Below are positions 1 to 7,970 of a stretch of 33,863 nt of DNA, piece by piece. The notes below the pieces were generated by a model. The model did no database searches. It was given only the letters and a program-made list of their open reading frames with translations, and was not told the origin of the DNA. The number at the start of each line of letters is the position of its first letter. The first letter of the stretch is position 1. The position numbers and the translations under genes were made by a program. Origin of the DNA: JBDTRY01 sp039931435. GTDB lineage: Bacteria; Acidobacteriota; Thermoanaerobaculia; Gp7-AA8. The stretch spans positions 1 through 33,863 of the forward strand of contig JBDTRY010000019.1 of assembly GCA_039931435.1 (NCBI GenBank), read 5' to 3'.

Positions 1-1187
1 GTGGCTCCGATGTCACGCCGATAGCGAAGGACAGCGTCGGTGGAGCTGTCGTCGAGCGAAGCGGTCGACGAGAACTGATCGCCGGGAATGATCAGGTTGG
101 TGATCTCGTCGCGCGCCAGAAAGGCTGCGAAAGAATTCGGACCTTCTTTGCCGGTGAGCTTCAATCCGGCGATGGGGTCGGCGACGTTCCTGGTAAAAAC
201 CAACGGCAATTGTGTTTCAAAAAAGTCTGCCCCTTCGAGAAAGAAAGGGCGACGCTCGGGGTAAAAGAGTGCGAAGCGGGTGTTGACATCCAATTGGGCC
301 GAGTCGGATTCCACCTGGGAGAAGTCAGGGTTGATTGTTCCCTGCAGCGTGATGCTTGGAGCGATTCGCCACCGTGCGTTCAGCCCGGCGTCGAGGGTCG
401 ATTCTCTCGAGTCGAATGAGGAGAGCGGCGTGCTCCGCTCCTGATGGCCGGACGCGGTCACGCTCGGGTTCAGCTCCACGCTTCGGCCCTCAGTGCCAGC
501 GCGCAATCCCCGGATCGTTTGAAACTGGCAGACGAGACAGGATCGATTCTGATCGGTCCAGATGGAGCGAAAGCGGTGGCGTACGTCACGAGGCCAATCG
601 CGCATGGCCAGGAATCCCCAGCTTCCGGCATCCGCCAGGCGGGGGAATCGGAGTTGTTGCAAAGGAACGGCGATCTCCGCCACGAATCCGTCCGGTGTGA
701 TTCTGGCTGCTGATTCCCAGATCGCGTCCCAGGAGAAGTCCTCGGACCCTTCAACGTCGCTGTTTAAGGCGTCCATCTGCACACCCAGTGCGTTCACCCG
801 AAACTGATAGGCACTGCGCTTGTCATTGAAGGGATCGATGAGAAATCCCACCGTGTCGTCGGCCGTGGCCTGATCCCGTGCATTGAAACGAGCTCGGATT
901 TTTTCAGGGTGAGGATCGTGGGCGCGGAAGGCAACGTAGAGGTGCCGGTCATCCCATGTGACCAACGCTTCGGTGCTGACGGGGGCTGTGACATTGTCTC
1001 CCGGAAACCATTCGTAGTTCACCGGAATGGACGTGGCTGACTGCCATGCCGGTTCGTCGAGGATGGCGTCGACATGAATCGGCCCCTCGGAGCGCATTAC
1101 ATCGACGGCCGATGCCGGGTGACTCTGCCCCTGTCCGCTGACGGATGCCGCCAGGAGGGACACAACTAAGACGATTCGCTTGACCAT
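1..1187 (-). CDS. DUF5916 / CBM9-like outer-membrane protein, 3' end off the window
   Basis: This is an open frame of 395 codons read on the minus strand from ATG at 1187 with no stop before the window edge, so the C-terminal part is missing. The start MVKRIVLVVSLLAASVSGQ is a clear Sec signal peptide, and an AAAGG sits about 9 nt upstream of the ATG. Residues of about 30-200 read like a CBM9-type carbohydrate-binding beta-sandwich (GPIHVDAILDEPAWQSA, then VTWDDRHLYVAFRAHDP and VGFLIDPFNDKRSAYQF). They are followed by the DUF5916 start (LNPSVTASG, TINPDFSQVESD, FYPERRPFFLEGADFF). Family members carry an outer-membrane beta-barrel after this point, which would lie beyond the window. The substrate is unknown. 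The family assignment rests on remembered motifs. Confidence 0.82.
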   Translation of the reverse strand, partial: MVKRIVLVVSLLAASVSGQGQSHPASAVDVMRSEGPIHVDAILDEPAWQSATSIPVNYEWFPGDNVTAPVSTEALVTWDDRHLYVAFRAHDPHPEKIRARFNARDQATADDTVGFLIDPFNDKRSAYQFRVNALGVQMDALNSDVEGSEDFSWDAIWESAARITPDGFVAEIAVPLQQLRFPRLADAGSWGFLAMRDWPRDVRHRFRSIWTDQNRSCLVCQFQTIRGLRAGTEGRSVELNPSVTASGHQERSTPLSSFDSRESTLDAGLNARWRIAPSITLQGTINPDFSQVESDSAQLDVNTRFALFYPERRPFFLEGADFFETQLPLVFTRNVADPIAGLKLTGKEGPNSFAAFLARDEITNLIIPGDQFSSTASLDDSSTDAVLRYRRDIGA

Positions 1188-1357
1188 GCAATTGGACCTT
1201 TCGGATCGGTCTGATGAACCTGGACCCGGATTTTGCTCGCGATTTTTGAACCTGAATTTCCTCACTGTGGCTGAGCGAAGCTCCTTCAGCCGGAGAAACG
1301 TGGAGCACTCAATCTCAGATTCGAACGTGGTGATGTCGACTGGCCTCTATGTTTGGG

Positions 1358-2992
1358 TCAGTCGTCCTGGTTGTTCGGATTGGCCGTCGGAAGAACTCCC
1401 GGCAATCCCTCGAGGCGCGCTCCGGCGGCCCGGAGGACCTCCGCCACCTCGTCATGCTTCCCTCGGACCGCCATGAAAAGTGGCGTGCGCATCTCTCCCT
1501 CCGGCCTGTCCTGGTCGGGCTCCAGCCAGACGCGGGCATTCACATTCGCGCCCGCCTTGATGAGATAGCGAACCATCGCCATCCGTCCTTCGCGAGCAGA
1601 GTTGATGAGTGGGTTCTCATCCCCGGGTACCACAAGATCGATGTTCGCTCCCCGAGCGACGAGAAGTCTGGCCGAGCGGAGGTCCCCGGCGATGGCTGCA
1701 GCAATCAACGGGCTGCCGTCTCCCCATACCGAGGCATCGGGGCGCGCTCCTCGATCGAGGAGGAGTTCGACGACCTCCGGATGTCCGCCACGGATCGCTC
1801 CGATCAATCCGTTGCCGTCTCCCTCAGAGACAGTATCCGGATCGACTCCCTGAGCGAGAAAGGCCGCGATCGCTTCGAGGTCTCCTCTCCTCGCTGCCCG
1901 GTAGAATCGCTCAGCCGTCGAATTGTGTCCCTCGTAAATCCATTCGGATCGAGGCACGCCATCTCCGGCGGGCGCAGCGGCGCGCACCACTTGCAGGGGG
2001 GCAAGAGCGGTTACGAGAACTGCCGCGGACGCTACTGCAGCAATGCTCCCGCTACGGGAGAGCGGTGAGCGCTTGCGGTCCGGATCGAGAATGGCCCGGA
2101 CACGCTTGCGAAGAGTTCCACGGCGGGCCATGGCCACGGCGGCAAGCCCTCGCTGCGATTGCATGCGGCGGGCGAGACTGACGAGTTGGTCGGCGTACGA
2201 CTCGATCGCGTCCGTGCTACGTACCACCGAATCGTCGCTGGCCTGCTCGGCTTCCAGTTCCAGGCGCGACAGGGCCATCCAAACGAGAGGATTCCACCAG
2301 TAAAGTGCCGCTACGGATCGAGCGACGATCCGCACGATCCAGTCCTTTCGTTCTATGTGTGCCAGTTCGTGAAGGAGAACCGCGCGCCACTCCTCCCGCG
2401 ACCAGCGGCTCGACTCCTCAGGCAGGAGGACGATCGGACGACGCAGACCGTACGTCGCGGGGACAATGAGATGTGAACTGACAACCAGTTGCGTATTCCT
2501 CATTACCGAAGAGAGTTCCCGATCCAGTTCCCTGGGTAACTTGATGGCAGTTCCTTCGAGGCGCAGACGGCGAAGCTGACGCAATCCACCGAGGAGCGAT
2601 GCCAGGGCGAAGAGAACAATGACCGTATAGGCAAATCCCAGAATCGTGATGAACGGCAAGCTTTCCGTAAGCCCTCGTCCCGCAGGAGGATGCTCCGGCA
2701 GCACCGTCGAAGGGCTCGGTAGCTCGAGTCTCGTGGACGAAGGGTGCGGCCTCGTGGCCATCACCGTGCGGGAGATGGTGATGTTCCGTCCCGCAGAGTA
2801 GTGCGATGCCAGTGGCAGGAGAAGGAGAAAACCGAAAAAAGAGATGAGCAGCAGGTGACGTCGGGCCGCGGAGGAATTGCGCAGCAACGGGAGAAGCAGC
2901 AGAAGGATCGCTGAGGCTACGAAAGACTTCACAGCGATGGCCGTCAGGGAATCGTGAGGAACTGCAGCGAGAAACTGCACAAGTGTCTTCAT
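1358..2992 (-). CDS. M56 (BlaR1-like) membrane metalloprotease with C-terminal ankyrin repeats
   Basis: This 544-residue protein resembles BlaR1/MecR1, the membrane proteases that relieve BlaI-type repression. Hydrophobic segments lie at about 18-37, 46-63, 111-135 and 315-337. The zinc motif HELAH is at 208-212, with the ELEAEQASDD stretch near 245-254 providing the usual third ligand. The family's extracellular C-terminus is normally a penicillin-binding sensor. Here residues of about 356-528 are instead four ankyrin-like repeats (ERFYRAARRGDLEAIAAFL, NGLIGAIRGGHPEVVELLL, SPLIAAAIAGDLRSARLLV, NPLINSAREGRMAMVRYLI) and a final partial one. The start codon overlaps the repressor stop by 4 nt, so the two are almost certainly co-translated. 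By BlaR1 topology the ankyrin part would be periplasmic; its ligand cannot be guessed. Confidence 0.88.
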   Translation of the reverse strand: MKTLVQFLAAVPHDSLTAIAVKSFVASAILLLLLPLLRNSSAARRHLLLISFFGFLLLLPLASHYSAGRNITISRTVMATRPHPSSTRLELPSPSTVLPEHPPAGRGLTESLPFITILGFAYTVIVLFALASLLGGLRQLRRLRLEGTAIKLPRELDRELSSVMRNTQLVVSSHLIVPATYGLRRPIVLLPEESSRWSREEWRAVLLHELAHIERKDWIVRIVARSVAALYWWNPLVWMALSRLELEAEQASDDSVVRSTDAIESYADQLVSLARRMQSQRGLAAVAMARRGTLRKRVRAILDPDRKRSPLSRSGSIAAVASAAVLVTALAPLQVVRAAAPAGDGVPRSEWIYEGHNSTAERFYRAARRGDLEAIAAFLAQGVDPDTVSEGDGNGLIGAIRGGHPEVVELLLDRGARPDASVWGDGSPLIAAAIAGDLRSARLLVARGANIDLVVPGDENPLINSAREGRMAMVRYLIKAGANVNARVWLEPDQDRPEGEMRTPLFMAVRGKHDEVAEVLRAAGARLEGLPGVLPTANPNNQDD

Positions 2993-3384
2993 TTGCTCCT
3001 CCTGTTACGCCGGACTCTGTCGATGGTTTCGGACATTTCCTTAAGCTCCTCTTCGGACCACTTCTCCTGGTCGAGAAGCGCGGAGACAGCCTGTCCGGGC
3101 GAACCTTCGAAGAACACCTTGACCAGTTGGCTCAGGGCGCTGCGGCGGGCCGCGGACCGGTTGGCCGTAGGAAAATAAACGTATCGCAGCCCCTCTTCAC
3201 GATGGCGGATGAAACCCTTGGCCTCCAGCTTCACGAGCATGGCACGAACCGCTGAATAGCTGGGGGGGTCGGGAAGTCTGGTGCGGACGTCTTCAGCGGA
3301 CGCCTCACCGCCGAGCTCGTAGAGGATATCCATGATCTGCCGCTCGCGCCTGCTGAGCTGCCGGGGGTTTGGGGACGATGCCAT
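2989..3384 (-). CDS. BlaI/MecI/CopY-family transcriptional repressor
   Basis: This 131-residue protein has the winged-helix BlaI/MecI fold: LSRRERQIMDILYELGGEASAEDVRTRL followed by SYSAVRAMLVKLEAKGFIRHREEGLRYVYFP. A C-terminal helical dimerisation and cleavage region (QLVKVFFEGSPGQAVSALLDQEKWSEEELKEM) comes after. An AAAGGA lies about 8 nt before the ATG. In the family, the dimer represses its own operon until the partner M56 protease triggers its cleavage. The partner gene follows with a 4-nt overlap, and two perfect palindromes upstream are the likely operators, so autoregulation is expected. Target genes outside the operon cannot be seen from here. Confidence 0.9.
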   Translation of the reverse strand: MASSPNPRQLSRRERQIMDILYELGGEASAEDVRTRLPDPPSYSAVRAMLVKLEAKGFIRHREEGLRYVYFPTANRSAARRSALSQLVKVFFEGSPGQAVSALLDQEKWSEEELKEMSETIDRVRRNRRSK

Positions 3385-3450
3385 CGATAGTCCTTTCAGA
3401 TCGACTGGGGGTCAGTGTTCTGTGAGATGGATGTCGTGGATACGATTGTC

Positions 3451-3468
3451 ATGCTACGAATATAGCAT
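3451..3468. promoter_or_regulatory. Palindromic operator 1 for the BlaI-type repressor (predicted)
   Basis: ATGCTA-N6-TAGCAT is a perfect inverted repeat with 6-bp arms and spacer CGAATA, 67 bp upstream of the repressor start. Its size and dyad form fit a BlaI/MecI site, although the half-site differs from the classic TACA/TGTA. The sequence TATATT within it (minus strand) could serve as a -10 element. Confidence 0.7.
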
Positions 3469-3469
3469 C

Positions 3470-3487
3470 ATGCTAGGAAAATAGCAT
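3470..3487. promoter_or_regulatory. Palindromic operator 2 for the BlaI-type repressor (predicted)
   Basis: This is the second copy of ATGCTA-N6-TAGCAT, with spacer GGAAAA, 19 bp centre to centre from operator 1. Both arms are identical to the first copy while the spacers differ, which suggests selection on the arms. The 19-bp offset would put two repressor dimers on nearly the same face of the helix. The plus-strand kinase gene begins 151 bp away and might share the control region. Confidence 0.7.
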
Positions 3488-3622
3488 TACAGAATGGTGA
3501 CGTTTTCATGGAGAGCAATTCTCACCTGAGCAAGCACGTCCAGGCCTGAGGGCCCGGGTCACCGCCGTAACGAATGGTCGACGAGCTTCGTGAGACATCG
3601 ACGCCACAGGTCACAAATGGGC

Positions 3623-3628
3623 GATAAT
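3623..3628 (+). promoter_or_regulatory. Putative -10 element of the first kinase gene
   Basis: GATAAT lies 10 nt before the kinase ATG and no Shine-Dalgarno sequence is present. This fits a transcript beginning only a few bases upstream of the start codon. No convincing -35 is seen at 17 bp. Confidence 0.35.
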
Positions 3629-3638
3629 CGCTTCGCTC

Positions 3639-6218
3639 ATGACCCAAACTACCGGTTCGCGTCTGGGGCCGTACGAAATCACCGGCGCCCTCGGTGCCGG
3701 TGGGATGGGGGAGGTCTATCGGGCCCGCGACACGCGGCTCGATCGCAGCGTGGCCGTCAAGATTCTTTCCCCGGAGCTCGCGCAGAACGAGGAATTCAAA
3801 CAGCGCTTTGAGCGGGAAGCGAAGGCCATCTCCCAACTCAGCCATCCCAACATCTGCACCCTGCACGATGTGGGAGAGGAGGGTGGAACCAGTTATCTGG
3901 TGATGGAGCTTCTCGAAGGGGAGTCTCTTGCCGACCGAATCATCCGAGGTCCCCTTCCGTTGGCAGAGGTGTTCAGGTACGGCGCGCAGATCGCCACAGC
4001 GTTGGATTTCGCGCATCGCGCCGGCATCGTTCATCGCGATCTGAAGCCGGGCAACATCATGATTACGAGGATGGGCGCGAAGCTTCTCGACTTCGGCCTG
4101 GCCAAACGTGCGGCGATCGACATCATCAACGCGGATGCCGCGACGCAGCAGAAACCGGTGACGGCCCAAGGCACGATTCTCGGCACGTTTCAGTACATGG
4201 CTCCCGAGCAACTTGAAGGGCAGGAGGCCGACGCCCGGACTGATATCTTCGCTCTGGGAGTCGTCCTCTACGAGATGGCCACCGGCCGGCGCGCCTTCGA
4301 AGGAAAAACCCGGACCAGCCTCATCGCCGCCATCGTCTCGACCCAACCCAGACCGATCAGCGAGATCCAGCCGCTCACTCCTCCGGCGTTCGATCATCTG
4401 CTCGCCCGATGTCTGCAGAAAGATCCCGAGGAGCGCTGGCAGAGCGCTCACGACGTGGCCTGTGAACTGAAGTGGGCGGCAGAAGAGCAGGAGCCGGTCA
4501 GCAAGGCGGGCGGGCGCGCTCGTGCTTGGATCGTTGCGGCTGCCGCAGCCGCCGTTGCGGCCATCATTGCCATTGCCGCCGTTCGGGGATTGAGTAAGCC
4601 AGACGCGGAACCACACCTCGTTCTTTCTCTGGCTCCGCCGGAGGCGCCGACAGTGGAGCACTACGAGCATCTCGTCATTTCGCCAGACGGAACGCTGGCG
4701 GCTTTCGTTGGATACGGGGAGGGCCGGCAAGCTCTCTGGATTCGTCCTCTCGATACTCCGAAAGCTCGGATGCTTCCAGGCACCGAGGACGCACAACTGC
4801 CGTTCTGGTCGCCGGATTCGGGGAGCCTCGGATTTTTCGCAGATGGAAAACTAAAACGAATTTCCGCAGCCGGCGGCCCGCCTCAGACTCTCTGTGATGC
4901 GACCCAGCCCTTTGGGGGGTCCTGGAGCTCCAGGGGCTTAATCGTCTTCGGAGGGGATGGATATGGTCCCATCTCGGAGGTCGGCGCTTCCGGCGGAACA
5001 GTACGGACGCTGACGCATCTGTCGCCAAGAGAGGAAGGACATCGCTGGCCGTCGTTTCTTCCCGACGGTGAACATTTCATCTATCTGGGAGATGCGGCGC
5101 GAAGCGAGGATCATCATCTGAAGGTGGGTTCGACGGCTGGAGGAGAGCCGCTGGACCTGATGCAGGGCATCACCAATGCTCTGTACGCGGAGCCGGGGTT
5201 CATCCTCTTCGTCCGGGGCAGATCGCTCCTTGCCCAGAAATTCGACGCCGCCACTCTCAAGCTTTCCGGAGAGCCGCACGTAGTCGCCGAGCAGCTGCTG
5301 AACAGTTCGGTAAACCATCATTACGAGTTCTCCGTCTCCACCACGGGGCGGCTCAGCTACCGATCGGTCGACCCGCGGGTCCGTCTGCAATGGGTCGATC
5401 GCACCGGGAAAGTGATCCAGACTGTTTCCGAGCCTCGGACCTTCGCTTATTTCGCTCTGTCTCCCGATGAGCGCAAGGTCCTGATCGAGCAGCTCGACGC
5501 GGACGGACGGGGGGAGGATATCTGGACCATCGACCTGATCCGAGGCGTGAGTACGCGTCTTACCGTCGATCCGGCCAGTGATGTGGCGCCGGAGTGGTCA
5601 CCGGACGGGTCGAGGGTGGCGTTCAGCTCGATGCGCAGTGGGCTGGGAGACCCCTTCATGGTCGATTCCAGTAATACGGCGAGCGTTCAGCCGCTCTTCA
5701 AGACGCCGTACGGTGCATTTCCTACCAGCTGGTCAAGCAGCGGCGAATTCATTCTTATGGACGGTTCGCAACGCTCACAAAATGACATCCTGATCTACTC
5801 GACCCGGACCAGACAGGTCACTCCCTATCGGGCCACTCCCTTCGATGAACTCAGCGCAGTATTTTCGCCAGACGATTCCGCCGTGGCGTACGTTTCCTCG
5901 GAATCAGGCCGTCCTGAAGTCTACGTGGAGAAGTTTCCTTCTCATGCCGGACGCAGGCAGGTCTCCACGGCCGGCGGATCGTTGCCACTGTGGTCGGGGG
6001 ATGGGAAGGAGTTGCTCTACAGGTCCCTCAGTGGAATTCTGATGAGCGTCGACAGTACATCGGACACGGCAGTGCCTCTGGAGTTGTTCCGACTGCCGGG
6101 GAACTATTATCGCCCGTCCAGGGACCGCCAGCGATTTCTCGTCGATCAGCCAGTACAGGATGTGGACAGGACGCCGGTCTCGCTGATCACAAACTGGACC
6201 GCGGGGCTGAAACAATAG
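3639..6218 (+). CDS. Transmembrane Ser/Thr protein kinase with C-terminal PD40/WD40-like propeller
   Basis: This 859-residue protein begins with a PknB-type kinase domain at about 12-280. It shows the glycine loop LGAGGMGEV, ATP-binding K41 (VAVKIL), catalytic HRDLKPGN at 132-139, DFG at 151-153 and MAPEQ at 187-191, so the kinase looks active. One hydrophobic segment (about 296-316) crosses the membrane. Residues of about 330-855 form a TolB/PD40-like beta-propeller with recurring WSPDG-type blades (VISPDGTLAAFVG, FWSPDSGSLGFF, EWSPDGSRVAFSS, VFSPDDSAVAYVS). This places a sensor or binding domain outside the cytoplasmic membrane. The layout is common in Acidobacteriota. The gene lies divergently from the repressor operon and upstream of a secreted PQQ propeller. 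The ligand and phosphorylation targets are unknown. Confidence 0.92.
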   Translation: MTQTTGSRLGPYEITGALGAGGMGEVYRARDTRLDRSVAVKILSPELAQNEEFKQRFEREAKAISQLSHPNICTLHDVGEEGGTSYLVMELLEGESLADRIIRGPLPLAEVFRYGAQIATALDFAHRAGIVHRDLKPGNIMITRMGAKLLDFGLAKRAAIDIINADAATQQKPVTAQGTILGTFQYMAPEQLEGQEADARTDIFALGVVLYEMATGRRAFEGKTRTSLIAAIVSTQPRPISEIQPLTPPAFDHLLARCLQKDPEERWQSAHDVACELKWAAEEQEPVSKAGGRARAWIVAAAAAAVAAIIAIAAVRGLSKPDAEPHLVLSLAPPEAPTVEHYEHLVISPDGTLAAFVGYGEGRQALWIRPLDTPKARMLPGTEDAQLPFWSPDSGSLGFFADGKLKRISAAGGPPQTLCDATQPFGGSWSSRGLIVFGGDGYGPISEVGASGGTVRTLTHLSPREEGHRWPSFLPDGEHFIYLGDAARSEDHHLKVGSTAGGEPLDLMQGITNALYAEPGFILFVRGRSLLAQKFDAATLKLSGEPHVVAEQLLNSSVNHHYEFSVSTTGRLSYRSVDPRVRLQWVDRTGKVIQTVSEPRTFAYFALSPDERKVLIEQLDADGRGEDIWTIDLIRGVSTRLTVDPASDVAPEWSPDGSRVAFSSMRSGLGDPFMVDSSNTASVQPLFKTPYGAFPTSWSSSGEFILMDGSQRSQNDILIYSTRTRQVTPYRATPFDELSAVFSPDDSAVAYVSSESGRPEVYVEKFPSHAGRRQVSTAGGSLPLWSGDGKELLYRSLSGILMSVDSTSDTAVPLELFRLPGNYYRPSRDRQRFLVDQPVQDVDRTPVSLITNWTAGLKQ

Positions 6219-6311
6219 CCACGCACGGGAGGGTGCTCTCGTCAGCTCCCTCCATCGAAAAAGTAGACGTGCTCGCGGCGAAATAGAAGCGATCGCGACC
6301 CGGCAAAGCGA

Positions 6312-7835
6312 TTGTTTCCGTTCTGTTTTCCGCTCGGCACAACTTTACTGCGCTCATCCGTATGGAAGCCCGGAGGGCCATCCATACAGCGACGAACGCT
6401 GGTTATCCTTACATTCTTTCTCAGCGTCACGGCATTCGCCACGAATGCCAGGCCGAGTGACCCTGTCCTTGGGAAATGGATCGGTGAGATTGCCGATCCG
6501 CAGGATCGGATTACGATCGGGTTCGAGTTCACCGCCGACGGGAAGGGCGCTGTCGTTCCTCATCTCTACGAACCGGTTCTCAATCTCTTCGGGACACCGT
6601 TGACTCTACAGCGCGCGGGGAACGTCTATACCATTCCCGAAGCGGGTCTGGAGTTGACGCTCGACGGAGACTCTCTCTCCGGAACGTTCTCCAGTCTCAG
6701 GTACCGCATTGATCTTCATCGCACTTCTGTGCTTCCCCACGACCCTCCTGTTCCGGACCTGCTCAAGGGACCAGCCCCGCTCTGGAGCACCAGACTGGGT
6801 GGCAATGTGTACGGAGCGGTCACTGTGGCCGACGGGGTGGCCTACATCGGAACTACCGCTGGCGTTTTGAACGCCGTGAACGTGACGGATGGTTCGTTCG
6901 CCTGGACCTTCAACGCTGGCCGGCCCATTCATGGCCAGGCGCTCGTCTTCGGAGACTCGGTTTACTTCGTGTGTGACAACGGCTACCTGTTCAAACTCGA
7001 TCGATCGAACGGGAAAGAGCTCTGGCGCTACGACCTCGGTGACGGCCTGGTGGAACGGATTCTTCCCCATCAGGCGGGGGAGGGGTGGGACTTCATAGCG
7101 CCGCGGCCGGCGATCGCAGACGGAGTAATTTACGCCGGTTCCGGAGATGGAAGCATGCACGCGCTCGATGCCGGGAGTGGAAAACGGATCTGGAGATTCG
7201 CATCGAAAGGGAAGATCCGCAGTGATGCTCTCGTGGACGGAGATCGGCTTTACTTCGGAAGCCTCGACGGAAGCGTTTACGCACTCGATCGGAAACATGG
7301 TGCGGAGTTGTGGCACTACGATACGAAAGCTCCGGTCACCAGCTCTCCGGCAATGGTCGACGGGAAAGTGATCGTCGGCAACCGAGGATTCGGAATCGCA
7401 GCACTGAATGCGGCCGACGGTTCGGTGGCCTGGCGAGCCCTGTACTGGGGCTCATGGGTAGAGTCGAGTGCCGTTGCATGGGGGAAGGTGTTCTACATTG
7501 GAGCCTCGGATCTGCGGCGCGTGACCTGTTACGACCCGGCCGACGGCAGTGTAGTGTGGCGTACGGACGTGTTCGGATGGAACTGGGGGCGCCCGGCAGT
7601 CACCGAGAAAATGATCTATGTGGGAGTGGCCGGAGGATCGCCGTACATGATCCGCCATGTCCCCAGTTTGACGGCCCTCGACCGGAAGACCGGCGCCATC
7701 GTCTGGCGATGGGTACCACCCGCCAGCGAGTCATACCAGGCCGGTTTCGCGGCAGGTCCCGCTATCGGCGGCACGTCTCTGGTCATCGCTTCGATCGACG
7801 GGACGCTGTATTCGTTTCCCTTGTCGGCAACCTGA
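6312..7835 (+). CDS. Secreted PQQ-like (BamB-like) beta-propeller repeat protein
   Basis: The coordinates use the first permitted start, TTG at 6312, but this is probably not the real one. The signal peptide is IQRRTLVILTFFLSVTAFATNA, whose first codon is ATA at 6384, and a GGAGGG (6372-6377) sits 6 nt before it. Initiation at ATA, or a sequence error of ATG to ATA, would give a 483-residue protein. After the signal peptide comes a beta-rich lipocalin-like stretch (VLGKWIGEIADPQDRITIGFEF). PQQ-type propeller blades follow from about residue 150 on (GKELWRYDLGDGL, GKRIWRFASKGKI, GAELWHYDTKAPV, GSVAWRALYWGSW, GSVVWRTDVFGWN, GAIVWRWVPPASE). Such propellers bind a cofactor or serve as scaffolds; no catalytic residues can be named. 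It lies 93 bp after the kinase gene. Confidence 0.82.
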   Translation: MFPFCFPLGTTLLRSSVWKPGGPSIQRRTLVILTFFLSVTAFATNARPSDPVLGKWIGEIADPQDRITIGFEFTADGKGAVVPHLYEPVLNLFGTPLTLQRAGNVYTIPEAGLELTLDGDSLSGTFSSLRYRIDLHRTSVLPHDPPVPDLLKGPAPLWSTRLGGNVYGAVTVADGVAYIGTTAGVLNAVNVTDGSFAWTFNAGRPIHGQALVFGDSVYFVCDNGYLFKLDRSNGKELWRYDLGDGLVERILPHQAGEGWDFIAPRPAIADGVIYAGSGDGSMHALDAGSGKRIWRFASKGKIRSDALVDGDRLYFGSLDGSVYALDRKHGAELWHYDTKAPVTSSPAMVDGKVIVGNRGFGIAALNAADGSVAWRALYWGSWVESSAVAWGKVFYIGASDLRRVTCYDPADGSVVWRTDVFGWNWGRPAVTEKMIYVGVAGGSPYMIRHVPSLTALDRKTGAIVWRWVPPASESYQAGFAAGPAIGGTSLVIASIDGTLYSFPLSAT

Positions 7836-7970
7836 CGAAGGCCGGCCTGCACGAACACGGGTTCATTTGTCATCAGGAAAAGGGATGGACCGATTACTTT
7901 TTCTGGCTCGTAACGGGGAAAGGATTTGTTAGAAATGGAGGGGACGGCTTTGAATCCTATACTTGACGCC

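Noticed and set aside
2954..3255. Plus-strand frames over the blaI-blaR1 junction
   Set aside because: Antisense to the repressor, whose winged-helix motifs and 4-nt overlap with its partner are clear.
3522..4796. Long minus-strand frame (424 codons)
   Set aside because: It lies opposite the kinase domain of the first kinase gene and its translation shows no domain; a shadow of GC-rich codon use.
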